From: Amycolatopsis acidicola
GTDB taxonomy: Bacteria; Actinomycetota; Actinomycetes; Mycobacteriales; Pseudonocardiaceae
Assembly (NCBI RefSeq): GCF_007713735.2
Contig: NZ_VMNW02000048.1
Location: 1 to 62,945 of the forward strand
Length of the DNA stretch: 62,945 nt
Direction of reading: 5' to 3'
This document shows, piece by piece, positions 41,708-49,607 of this stretch. Made by a program: the position numbers and the translations under genes. Under the pieces are notes generated by a model. It saw nothing but the letters and a program-made list of their open reading frames with translations. It searched no databases and was not told the DNA's origin. The stretch's first letter is position 1, and each line of letters starts with the position of its first letter.

Positions 41708-42523
41708 ATGAGCGGACCGCCGGCGGACGAGGACGACGGGATCCCGATCGTCTACCACCCCGGCACGGTGTTCCGCAGCACCCAGCTGGAAAAACCGATG
41801 TTCACCCGGCGCACCCCGAAATCCTCGGAGACGGCGGCGGCCGCGATCGTGGATGACATCGTCGCCTACGCCCTGCGGGCGGGCGACAAGCTGCGCAGCG
41901 AGGCCGAGATGCTCGCCCACTACAACGTCAGCCGCGAGACGCTGCGGGAAGCGCTGCGGCTCCTCGAAGTCCAAGGGCTGATCCAGATCCGGCGGGGCCC
42001 GGGTGGCGGTCCGGTGGTCGAACCGATCAACGCCGCGTACCTCGCCCGCACCGCCACGCTGTACTTCAAACTCAGCGGCGCCACCTACGACGAACTGTTC
42101 GACACCTGGCAGATCCTGGAACCCCCGCTCTCCGCGAGGGTCGCGCGGCTGCCCGACCGGGCCCGCAAGCAGGAGGCGTTCGCGCCGTTCCTGGACTACG
42201 ACCCGGACCGGCACGGGCGGGACGAGGTGTTCGAGGACCTCAACAACTTCCACGCCGTGATCGCGCACCTGAGCGGGAACCGGGTGCTGACCCTGCTGAC
42301 CCAGGCGGTCACGCACATCGTCACCGACCACGTGCTGGAGAGCATCGACCCGATCGCGGAAAGCGCGCACATGCTGCATTCGCACACCGCGATCGCGGAG
42401 GCGATCATCGCGGGCCAGCCGCGCAAAGCCGCGTCGCTGATGGAGGACCACATCGGCACGGTGGTCGGCAGTTACCGGGAACGCTGGCCGGAGCTGCTGA
42501 AGGAGACGATCGAGTGGCGCTAG
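41708..42523 (+). CDS. GntR family regulator, FadR/FCD subfamily
   Basis: This 271-residue regulator has a winged helix at about residues 50-110 (LRSEAEMLAHYNVSRETLREA and GLIQIRRGPGGG). An all-helical FCD ligand domain follows, with the metal-binding pattern Asp (NNFHAVIA) and His residues (MLHSHTAI, MEDHIG). The ATG at 41708 is preferred over 41687 because AAGGGGGC lies at the right distance. It is the only regulator inside 36620-47551, and four CCTCATGAGG-type sites flank the operons around it. It is therefore proposed as the repressor of the whole block. Confidence 0.9.
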   Translation: MSGPPADEDDGIPIVYHPGTVFRSTQLEKPMFTRRTPKSSETAAAAIVDDIVAYALRAGDKLRSEAEMLAHYNVSRETLREALRLLEVQGLIQIRRGPGGGPVVEPINAAYLARTATLYFKLSGATYDELFDTWQILEPPLSARVARLPDRARKQEAFAPFLDYDPDRHGRDEVFEDLNNFHAVIAHLSGNRVLTLLTQAVTHIVTDHVLESIDPIAESAHMLHSHTAIAEAIIAGQPRKAASLMEDHIGTVVGSYRERWPELLKETIEWR

Positions 42524-42761
42524 CGAGGGTTCCCGGCAGTTCCCGGTAATGCGGGTACGGCTGGTCTGCCGACACAGCTGAACAAGGTGGCGACGCCGGT
42601 CTTGCGTTGTCACGACAGGGCGATCGTGTCGAGTGGCGGTGGCTCGGCGGTGCTCGAGGCGAGAAATGCCGTGTCCGACAGCGTTTCGCCGCCAGCAGGC
42701 GCCTTCTCGAAGGCGGCTATGGATCCTGGGCGGATGCGTGAGCGACCGTTCGCGACTTGGT
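42524..42761. other. Intergenic region, possibly holding a gene fragment
   Basis: These 238 bases separate the gntR gene from the convergent reductase. On the minus strand a frame contains GRSRIRPGSIAAFEKAP, which resembles the wing of an excisionase/MerR-like DNA-binding domain. It has no start or complete domain. It may be a decayed fragment. No promoter or RNA is recognised. Confidence 0.2.
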
Positions 42762-43937
42762 TCAGGCCAGGGGAATCTCCGACCTGAGCGCGTTCGCGGC
42801 CACGAGCGCGCGGTAGCGGGCCAGTGGCTTGGGGGCACCGAACCCGGCCACGCCGACCAACCGCTCCCCCGAGAAATAGCCGGCGACCGTGCCGCGCACC
42901 GGACCGCCGGTGAAACCGTCTCCATGCAGTGGCACCACTTCGTCGGCCAGTTCGGGCCGTCCGAGCACCTGGATCTTGAGCCCGAACTGATCGGACCACA
43001 CGTACGGTACCGCGGGCGCCGGAGGCTTCACTCGCGCGATATCGGCGGCGACCATCGCGGCCTGGTCCGTGACGCTGGTCCAGTGCTCGTAGCGGAAATG
43101 CTTACCGCGCAAGGGATCTGCCCACGCTGCCACGTCGCCGACAGCCCACGTCGCTGGCATTCCGAGAACTCGCCCCCGCTCGTCGCACCTTAAGCCCGCG
43201 CCCGCGTCCACCCCTGTTTCGGCGAGCCAGTCCACCGCGGGCGCGGCCCCTACGCCGACGAGCACGACGTCCGCCATGAGTCGGGTCCCATCCGCGAGCT
43301 CGACGGTGGCGGCATCTGCGAAGCCCGAAAGCCGGGCGCCCAGCCGCAGATCGACCCCGGCTTCGGTGAGCAATCTGCCGCAGAGGGCCCCGGCCTCCGC
43401 CCCGAGCGCGCGTGCGCAGGGCACCTCGAGCGCCTCCAGCACAGTCACCTCCATCCCGCGAGCACGGGCGGCACTGGCCACCTCGGCACCGATGAAACCG
43501 GCGCCGACGACGAGCAGCGAACCGGCGCCGGCCAGCGCGGCGCGCAACGCCAGCGCATCGTCCATCGTACGCAACGCGTGCACCCCGTCCGGCTGGCCTG
43601 GCAACGTCTTCGCTTGCGCCCCCGTGGCGACGACGACCGCTTCGGCAGCCAGCTCCGTGCCGTCGGCTAGCTCCACGACGCCCTCACGCCATCCCACCGC
43701 GGGCACGCCCAGGCGCGCCCGCACATCCAGCCCCGCCAGCTCGCGGAAGCGGGCGCGTTCGGGCGGCCAGTGTCCGGTCAGGATCTGTTTCGACAGCGGC
43801 GGGCGATCGTAGGGTGCGTGCGGCTCCGCGCCGGCGAGTGTGATCTCGCCGCGATACCCGGCCCCGCGCAGCCGCGCCACGGTACGCACCCCACCGAGCC
43901 CCGCGCCGACCACGACGACACCTCGCGGCGGCTTCAC
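42762..43937 (-). CDS. FAD/NAD-dependent ferredoxin reductase
   Basis: This 391-residue pyridine-nucleotide-disulfide-type reductase has an FAD motif VVVGAGLGGVRTV at the N-terminus and the contact segment PYDRPPLSKQ. The NAD motif is LLVVGAGFIGAEVA (about residue 145), and TWAVGDVA binds the FAD ribityl. It matches ferredoxin reductases of P450 and dioxygenase systems. It starts at a GTG overlapping the SDR stop (GTGA). It most likely reduces the ferredoxin at 45751 for the P450 at 45945, completing a three-part monooxygenase under the same GntR sites. Confidence 0.9.
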   Translation of the reverse strand: MKPPRGVVVVGAGLGGVRTVARLRGAGYRGEITLAGAEPHAPYDRPPLSKQILTGHWPPERARFRELAGLDVRARLGVPAVGWREGVVELADGTELAAEAVVVATGAQAKTLPGQPDGVHALRTMDDALALRAALAGAGSLLVVGAGFIGAEVASAARARGMEVTVLEALEVPCARALGAEAGALCGRLLTEAGVDLRLGARLSGFADAATVELADGTRLMADVVLVGVGAAPAVDWLAETGVDAGAGLRCDERGRVLGMPATWAVGDVAAWADPLRGKHFRYEHWTSVTDQAAMVAADIARVKPPAPAVPYVWSDQFGLKIQVLGRPELADEVVPLHGDGFTGGPVRGTVAGYFSGERLVGVAGFGAPKPLARYRALVAANALRSEIPLA

Positions 43938-44719
43938 CACAAGGATTCCCCTCCGTCCACCACGAGATTCGAGCCCGTCACGAAGGACGCCGCCGGCTCC
44001 GCCGCGTAAAGCACGCCACGAGCGACATCGGCGGGCAGGCCCGCCCGGCCGAGCGGCGCCAGCTCCGCGCCGAGCTCCTCCGCGCCGGGGTTGTTCGCCA
44101 GCGCCATGGGCGTGACGACGAGCCCTGGTGAAACCGCGTTGACCCGGATACCGAGCGGAGCGAGCTCGTATGCGGCCACGCGCACCAGCTGGTTGAGCCC
44201 CGCCTTCGTCGTGGAATACGGCAGCGTGCCGGGGCGGGTACCCTGCGCGCGGATAGAAGACACCACGACGATGGAACGGTTGCCGGACGGCCTGTCCCGC
44301 ATGAGCCGCGCGGCCGCCTGGGCGCACCGGAACGTCCCGGTGAGGTTCGTGTCCACGATGCCCTGCCAGTCCTCGTCGGTGACGTCGAGGAACTCGCGGA
44401 AGATCCCGTAGCCGACGTTGGCGACGAAGATGTTGAGCACCGGAAGCTCCGCGGCGAGGCGGTCGAACAGACCGTCCACACCGGACCGGGTGGCCGTGTC
44501 GGCCACCACGGTCTCCACCCGTTGCTCCTCCCCCGCCTTGGCACGCAACCGGGTCGCCGCTTCGCCCAGTGCCGCCTCGTCGCGTGCGGCGAGCACCACG
44601 TGGGCCGATTCGGCGACGAACAGCTCGGCGATCCCGAAGCCGATTCCCTTGCTGCCGCCCGTGATCACCGCCCACTGGCCGGACAGCCTGCCGGCTCCCG
44701 GCGCGCTGGTTGCCGGCAT
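43934..44719 (-). CDS. SDR family oxidoreductase
   Basis: This 261-residue SDR has TGGSKGIG (about residues 21-28), ANVG near 98, the catalytic Ser in VVVSSIRA and Tyr-x3-Lys in YSTTKAG. Arg in LAARDEA suggests NADP use. The ATG at 44719 has GGGAGG upstream; a longer frame to 44782 would run through the operator at 44762. It is co-transcribed with the ferredoxin reductase. It probably oxidises the alcohol made by the P450 or reduces a ketone intermediate. Confidence 0.9.
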   Translation of the reverse strand: MPATSAPGAGRLSGQWAVITGGSKGIGFGIAELFVAESAHVVLAARDEAALGEAATRLRAKAGEEQRVETVVADTATRSGVDGLFDRLAAELPVLNIFVANVGYGIFREFLDVTDEDWQGIVDTNLTGTFRCAQAAARLMRDRPSGNRSIVVVSSIRAQGTRPGTLPYSTTKAGLNQLVRVAAYELAPLGIRVNAVSPGLVVTPMALANNPGAEELGAELAPLGRAGLPADVARGVLYAAEPAASFVTGSNLVVDGGESLW

Positions 44720-44761
44720 GTCGGGCCTCCCTTCGCTCGCCTCGACCTCCAGCAAGATAAA

Positions 44762-44771
44762 CCTCATGAGG
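44762..44771. promoter_or_regulatory. GntR operator site 3
   Basis: CCTCATGAGG within AACCTCATGAGGAAA, 43 bases upstream of the SDR start. It is centred 31 bases (about three helical turns) from site 4. Confidence 0.7.
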
Positions 44772-44792
44772 AAAGAGCGCAAGCGCGATAAA

Positions 44793-44802
44793 CATCATGA
44801 GG
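44793..44802. promoter_or_regulatory. GntR operator site 4
   Basis: CATCATGAGG within ACATCATGAGGAAT differs from the others in one position of the left arm. It faces the SDR-ferredoxin-P450 operon that starts at 44899. Confidence 0.6.
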
Positions 44803-44898
44803 AATCTTGACGGACTGTGTCCCGTGCCACTACCGTCGCTGAGGCGAAGAGGGTTTCGAAATCAGGGCGTCAACGCCTTCGGAATGAAACGAGGACCA

Positions 44899-45729
44899 AT
44901 GGGACGGGTAGCAGGACGCGTCGCGCTGATCACCGGCGCCGCCCGGGGGCAGGGCCGCGCCCACGCCGTGCGGCTCGCGCAGGAGGGGGCCGACATCGTG
45001 GCGGTCGACCTGTGCCGGGACCAGCCCGCGCTGCGGTATGGCCAGGGCACTCCCGGCGACCTGGCCGAAACCGCGCGCCTGGTGGAAAAAGAGGGCCGCC
45101 GGATCATCGCGAGAGCGGGCGACGTCCGCGATCAGGCCACATTGGACGCGGTGGTCGCCGAGGCGCTCGGCGAGTTCGGCCGGATCGACGTCCTGGTGTC
45201 CAACGCCGGGATCGCGAACCAGGGTGCCGCGCACGAGCTGACAGACAAGCAGTGGGACGACATCCTCGGCACGAACCTCGTCGGCGCCTTCCATGCGGCG
45301 AAGGCCGTCATTCCCGCGATGCTCGCGCAGCGCGCCGGCTCGATCGTGTTCGTCAGCTCCACGGTCGGGCTGCGCGGCGTACCGGGAATGGCCCACTACG
45401 GCGCGTCCAAACACGGCATCCAGGGCCTGATGCTGAGCCTGGCCAACGAACTCGGCCCGAGTGGGATCCGGGTCAACTCGGTCAACCCCGGCACCGTCAA
45501 CACCCCGATGGCGATGAACGACACGCTGCTGAAGATGTTCATCCCGGAGGTGGACGACCCGACGCCGGAGGACGCGGCCAAGGCCTACGGGACGCTCACT
45601 CTGCTACCCGCGCCCTGGGTCGAGCCGGAGGACGTCAGCAACGCCGTGCTGTGGCTCGCTTCCGACGAAGCGCGCTACGTCTCGGGCGTCGCCATCCCCG
45701 TGGACGCCGGGCAGCTCGCCCGCGCCTGA
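44899..45729 (+). CDS. SDR family oxidoreductase, mycofactocin-coupled type
   Basis: This 276-residue SDR has TGAARGQGRAHAVRLA (about residues 12-27), NAGIA, VSSTVG and Tyr-x3-Lys in YGASKHG. The GARGQGR motif and the insert after strand 2 (DLCRDQPALRYGQGTPGDLAETARLVE) are characteristic of SDRs that hold NAD tightly and depend on mycofactocin. This assignment is family knowledge. The ATG at 44899 has GAGGACC upstream. It heads an operon with ferredoxin, P450 and SnoaL genes, and likely oxidises a hydroxylated terpenoid or steroid. Confidence 0.9.
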   Translation: MGRVAGRVALITGAARGQGRAHAVRLAQEGADIVAVDLCRDQPALRYGQGTPGDLAETARLVEKEGRRIIARAGDVRDQATLDAVVAEALGEFGRIDVLVSNAGIANQGAAHELTDKQWDDILGTNLVGAFHAAKAVIPAMLAQRAGSIVFVSSTVGLRGVPGMAHYGASKHGIQGLMLSLANELGPSGIRVNSVNPGTVNTPMAMNDTLLKMFIPEVDDPTPEDAAKAYGTLTLLPAPWVEPEDVSNAVLWLASDEARYVSGVAIPVDAGQLARA

Positions 45730-45750
45730 GACCGCGCAGGAGCAACCACC

Positions 45751-45948
45751 ATGCGCGCACAACTGCGGATCGATCTCGGCCTGTGCCAGGGGCACGGGCG
45801 CTGCTACGAGATCGCGCCCGAGCTCATCGACGCGGACGACGAAGGGCTCGCCGTGCTCACGAGTGACGAGCCGGTCGAAGCCGGGCGGGCCAAGGAGATC
45901 GCCGGCTGCTGCCCGGAATTCGCCATCGAAGTGGAGGAGGCGCGGTGA
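45751..45948 (+). CDS. Ferredoxin, P450-partner type
   Basis: This 65-residue ferredoxin has CQGHGRC (residues 12-18) and CCPEFAI (about 53-59). His replaces the fourth Cys of the first motif, pointing to a [3Fe-4S] cluster. It ends on the start codon of the P450 (ATGA overlap), so the two are made together. Electrons would come from the reductase at 42762. Confidence 0.93.
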   Translation: MRAQLRIDLGLCQGHGRCYEIAPELIDADDEGLAVLTSDEPVEAGRAKEIAGCCPEFAIEVEEAR

Positions 45949-47162
45949 GCGGCGCGCAGTCCGGGGCCGGGCACGGGCTCTGTCCCGTCAACCTGTGGTC
46001 CGAGGAGTTCAACGACGAGTTCTGGCCCACCATCGGGCGCCTGCAGGCCGAAGCCTCGCTCGGCGTCCACACCCAGGGCAGTACTCCCTGCTATTTCGCG
46101 ACGCGCTTCCAGGACGTGTTCGCCGTGCTGCGGGACGCGGGCACGTTCTCGTCGGAGCAGGGGGTCGCGATCCTCGGAGGTGACAACCGGGCCGAACCAC
46201 CCAAGAACGAGGGCCGGTTCCTGCCCGAGGACCTCGACCCGCCGGTGCACACCGGCTGGCGCAAGATCATCGATCCCTACCTGACGGTCAAGCGGGTAGC
46301 CGGTTACGAGGACAAGATCCGCGAGGTGACCGACGAGCTACTCGGCGGGGTGCTGCCCGGCGGGCGGTTCCCGGTGATGGCGGGCCTCCTGCGGCCGCTC
46401 CAGCTGAAGGTCGTGTTCTCGGAGATCCTGCACCTGCCCGGCGACGAGATCGACGATTGGATGCACTGGAGTCACGACCTGTTCGTCGGCGAGACCCCGG
46501 AGATCGCCGGCGCGGCGTTCGTGAACATCAACAACGCCGCCGCCGACCTCGTGCGCGCCCGGATGGCGGACCCGCTCCCCGACGATCTGGTGAGCGCCGT
46601 CTGCGTGGTGCGGGACATCAACGGGCGGGAACCGACGATGGCCGAGCGCACGGCCGTGGTCGTGCCGCTGGCGATCGCGGGCACCGAGTCGGTCGGCACG
46701 GTGCTGGGCGGGATCGTGCACCACCTGGCCCGCCACCCGGACGCTCTTGCCGAGCTGGCCGGTGATCGCTCACTCGTCCCCGCGGCGGTCGAGGAAGGGC
46801 TGCGGATGTTTGCCAACGTGACCGCCCTGCAGCGAACGGCCACCGTGGACACCGAATTGGCCGGTGTCCACCTGCCGGCCGGTGCGAAAGTGTGGACGAG
46901 TTACAACGGCGCGAACCGGGATCCGGCGCGGTTCCCCGATCCGCACACCTGGAACCTGCACCGCGAAGACGTCCGCCATGTCGCGTTCAGCGTCGGGCCG
47001 CACCGGTGCCTCGGCGCGAACCACGCCCGCCTGATGATGCGGACCGCGCTGGATCGCTTACTGGAGCGCGTTCCCCGGTTCCGGCTCGCGCCGGATCAGG
47101 ACATCAAGACCTTCTCGATGCCGACCCGCGGCATCCACGAATTCTCGATCGAGGTGGGCTGA
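45945..47162 (+). CDS. Cytochrome P450 of unassigned family
   Basis: This 405-residue P450 has ExxR in VEEGLRMFANV and the haem loop FSVGPHRCLGANHAR. The I-helix reads PLAIAGTESVGTV: Ser follows the acid where most P450s have Thr, which may affect proton delivery. RFLPEDLDPPVHTGWRKI is typical of actinobacterial P450s acting on terpenoids (CYP101/CYP111-like branch); the family is not assigned. It is coupled to its ferredoxin and precedes a SnoaL-like protein by 2 bases. It is proposed to hydroxylate the substrate of the GntR-controlled pathway. Confidence 0.93.
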   Translation: MSGAQSGAGHGLCPVNLWSEEFNDEFWPTIGRLQAEASLGVHTQGSTPCYFATRFQDVFAVLRDAGTFSSEQGVAILGGDNRAEPPKNEGRFLPEDLDPPVHTGWRKIIDPYLTVKRVAGYEDKIREVTDELLGGVLPGGRFPVMAGLLRPLQLKVVFSEILHLPGDEIDDWMHWSHDLFVGETPEIAGAAFVNINNAAADLVRARMADPLPDDLVSAVCVVRDINGREPTMAERTAVVVPLAIAGTESVGTVLGGIVHHLARHPDALAELAGDRSLVPAAVEEGLRMFANVTALQRTATVDTELAGVHLPAGAKVWTSYNGANRDPARFPDPHTWNLHREDVRHVAFSVGPHRCLGANHARLMMRTALDRLLERVPRFRLAPDQDIKTFSMPTRGIHEFSIEVG

Positions 47163-47164
47163 CC

Positions 47165-47551
47165 ATGACGACGCACGACACCGGCTTGTTCAACCGCGCG
47201 CTGGCCGTGGTGGACGCCTGGAACCGGTTCGACTACGACGCGCTTCGCGAACTGGTGCACGAAAACGTGACCGTGGTGCACCAGAACCGCGGCGTGGGCG
47301 CCCAGGGCCGGGACAAGATGTTCGAGACCATCGACGCGATGGGCCAGGCGTTCCCGGACCGGTCGATCGGCGAAACGACGCGCTGGGCCGTCTCCGGTCG
47401 TACCGTCTTCCGCGAGACGGTATGGCAGGGCACCGCTGCCGTCGACGTGCCCGGCTTCGGCAAGGCGGGCGAGCAGTGCCGGCTCGACGTGGCCTCCCTG
47501 ATGACCTTCGACGAGGCAGGCAAGCTCACCGAATGGTGCGATTATGGCTGA
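47165..47551 (+). CDS. SnoaL-like NTF2-fold protein
   Basis: This 128-residue NTF2-superfamily protein has VVDAWNRFDYDALRELVHEN, the core segment GAQGRDKMFETIDAM and the C-terminal MTFDEAGKLTEWCDYG. Such proteins act as isomerases, cyclases or hydratases, or bind small hydrophobic ligands. It is the last gene of the SDR-ferredoxin-P450 operon. It parallels the NTF2-like gene in the CYP51 operon, so both pathways pair a P450 with this fold. Its reaction is unknown. Confidence 0.85.
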   Translation: MTTHDTGLFNRALAVVDAWNRFDYDALRELVHENVTVVHQNRGVGAQGRDKMFETIDAMGQAFPDRSIGETTRWAVSGRTVFRETVWQGTAAVDVPGFGKAGEQCRLDVASLMTFDEAGKLTEWCDYG

Positions 47552-47648
47552 CCACGTCCTCGCTATCCGCGAAGAGACACTCGCCGGGTCCGCGTCGGAT
47601 TCGCGACGCGCGGGCGGGGACAACGCGGATCCGGCGGAAGGAGGTTGC

Positions 47649-47813
47649 TCAGCAGAGAATGATCCGGTCCAAATACGGGCTGGCGCCCCGGGAACAGTTA
47701 CTGCGAGTCTGGCCCGGCTCGATCGAGAAACAGCGGTTGTCGGCGCCGCGGGCCATGATGAGCTGGATCCGGTAATGGCGTTTACCGGTGCTCGCCACCC
47801 AGATAGTCGTATA
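47649..47813 (-). pseudogene. 3' part of a secreted-protein gene interrupted by the IS30 element
   Basis: This holds the last 54 codons and stop of a gene whose first 56 codons lie at 49271-49438. Removing the IS and one copy of the 3-base duplication joins GGAATATTT to TATACGACT in frame. The result is a 110-residue protein with a signal peptide and four Cys residues. The segment CFSIEPGQT and the C-terminal Cys are vaguely like the tendamistat-type alpha-amylase inhibitors of Streptomyces; this resemblance is weak. The gene is inactivated by the insertion. Confidence 0.8.
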
Positions 47814-47816
47814 AAA

Positions 47817-47845
47817 GGCGGATTCAATCGGTGGTCGCAACACTG
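47817..47845 (+). repeat. IS30 element inverted repeat, left
   Basis: It begins GGCGGATTCAA and ends GTCGCAACACTG. It matches the complement of 49243-49270 at about 24 of 28 positions. Confidence 0.85.
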
Positions 47846-47847
47846 GT

Positions 47848-49217
47848 TTATTCGTGCGAGAGTAGCAGGTCGTTCAGCGCCTCGGAGGGGGTTCTCCAGC
47901 CGAGTGTCTTGCGGGGGCGGGTATTGAGGGCTGCGGCGACGGCGTTGAGGTCACGTCGGCTGTAGCGGGCGAGGTCGGTTCCTTTGGGGAAGTACTGGCG
48001 TAGCAAGCCATTGGTGTTCTCGTTCGTGCCGCGCTGCCAGGGGCTGTGGGGATCGGCGAAGTAGATCTGTAGCCCGGTGTCGATCCGGAGTTGGGTGTGC
48101 TGGGCCATTTCCGCGCCCTGGTCCCAGGTCAGCGATATGCGTAGTTGTTCGGGCAAGGCGGTGATGGTGGAGGCGATAGCGTCGCGGACTGCTGCGGCTC
48201 CGTGTCCGGCCAGCGGTGGGCCGTTCTTGGCGCGAGGATCGCCGTGGCCGGGCATGGGTGGCAGGTGCAGCAGCATCGTGAAACGCGTGGTGCGTTCGAC
48301 CAGGGTCCCGATCGCGGAACGGTGCAAGCCGATGATCAGATCTCCTTCCCAGTGACCAGGAACGGCCCGATCCTGGACCTCGGCGGGCCGTTGACTGATC
48401 ATCACGTCTTCGGTGACGAACTTCCTTCCCCGCCCCGGCTGCGAGCTCGGGGGACCCGCAGCGCGCGACCGGTGCGCAGGCACGCCGTCAGTTCGCGACG
48501 CAACGCTCCACGGCCTTGAATGTAGAGCGACTGGTAAATCGCCTCATGTGAGATGCGCATGGTGTCATCGTCGGGGAAGTCGAACGGGAGTCGGCGGGCG
48601 ATCTGTTCCGGGCTCCATGCGGTGGCCCAGCGGCGGTCCTGGCGAGGTCCGTGCCTGCGGCCGATCCAGTGCGTTTCTGAGCCGGGGATTGCCCTGCCGT
48701 GCGCGCCGGTGACGGCGCCGGCGAGCCGGTCCTGGACGTAGCCCCGTAGTCGCTCATCGGCTGCGAGTTTGGCGACTTTCGGGCGGCGTGCCTGACGGTC
48801 GGCATGCCACTGCGCGACCGATGCCCGATAGTCCAGACGACCACCTCGAGTGGCCGCGTTACGTCGCAGTTCTCGCGAGATCGTTGATGCGCAACGGCCG
48901 GTCTGGCGCGCGATCTCCCGGACCCCGGTTCCCTTCGACCGCAACAGTGCGATCTCCTCGCGTTCGGCGAACGACAGGTACCGGCCCGACGACGACTCAA
49001 AGCTGATCGATGGCATGCCACCACCCTCACGGAACCACCGTGACCCCAATGGCATCGACACACCACACGCGACCGCGGCATCCTCACTGGACAGTCCCCG
49101 GGCGATCAACCGCCAGAAACGCTGCCGCTCGTCGCGCCGATTGACCGGCGGCCGCCCCGGAGACCGCAACGGCGGCCGACCAGCCGCAATCGCCGCTCGC
49201 GCTTGTCCTTGCGCCAC
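47848..49217 (-). pseudogene. IS30 transposase, frameshifted
   Basis: The N-terminal frame (start GTG about 49217) holds the helix-turn-helix REIARQTGRCASTISRELRR and the conserved SPEQIARRLPFDFPDD. The C-terminal frame (to 47848) holds the DDE integrase core, starting VPGHWEGDLIIG and ending TRPRKTLGWRTPSEAL. A one-base shift near 48421-48436, at GGGGCGGGGAAGGAAG, separates them: the first frame runs off into SRGGEGSS while the other continues GRGRKFVTEDVMIS. IS30 transposases are normally one frame. The element is therefore probably inactive, unless the purine run supports programmed frameshifting or is a sequencing error. Confidence 0.88.
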
Positions 49218-49242
49218 AACACACTCCCAATTTCCACAATGG

Positions 49243-49270
49243 AGTGTTGCGACGACCAGTTGAATCCGCC
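49243..49270 (-). repeat. IS30 element inverted repeat, right
   Basis: It ends TTGAATCCGCC at 49270, the complement of the left end GGCGGATTCAA. Confidence 0.85.
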
Positions 49271-49438
49271 AAATATTCCTTTGTCCTCCTTGTCGTGAAG
49301 GCATTTCGGCACTGTCGTCTCCATCGGCTGGGGGCTCGACTGAGCCGGTATTTCAGCCGTGTACGCGGTCGCGCTGCCCGCCACGAGACCACTGCCGACA
49401 ATCAACGCGGCCGTCACCGTCACCAGACTTTGCCGCAT
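49271..49438 (-). pseudogene. 5' part of the interrupted secreted-protein gene
   Basis: Its 56 codons start MRQSLVTVTAALIVGSGLVA, a clear Sec signal peptide with likely cleavage near residue 25-28. The mature start is rich in Pro, Ser and Gln, and a first Cys lies in VPKCLHDK. GGGGAGG lies upstream of the ATG. The frame ends exactly at the IS boundary. See 47649-47813 for the rest. The gene is divergent from the unknown gene at 49608. Confidence 0.8.
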
Positions 49439-49607
49439 GATCGTGAATCCTCCCCTACGAGAAGTTTCGTGGGCGGTGTTCCGTATTCGCTTCCGGTCCT
49501 GCCGTGCACGGTCCGTGCGCCTTACGGCCGATCCGGTGAACGCCGGAGGGCCCCACTGTGCGACAGTGGTTTCGCCCTGTCGACGAAGGATCGCGAGGAC
49601 GGACGAA

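Larger units (their letters stand above)
47817..49270. mobile_element. IS30-family insertion sequence
   Basis: This 1454-base element is bounded by imperfect inverted repeats. The left end, GGCGGATTCAATCGGTGGTC..., matches the complement of the right end, GGCGGATTCAACTGGTCGTC.... It carries one frameshifted IS30-type transposase on the minus strand. AAA flanks both ends (47814-47816 and 49271-49273), consistent with the 2-3 base duplications of this family. The reading frame of the interrupted gene confirms the 3-base duplication. Confidence 0.9.

Noticed and set aside
42610..42787. Small frames on both strands after the gntR gene, including one with a GRSRIRPG segment
   Set aside because: The excisionase-like resemblance covers under 20 residues and has no intact start. 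It was kept only as a possible fragment, not as a gene.
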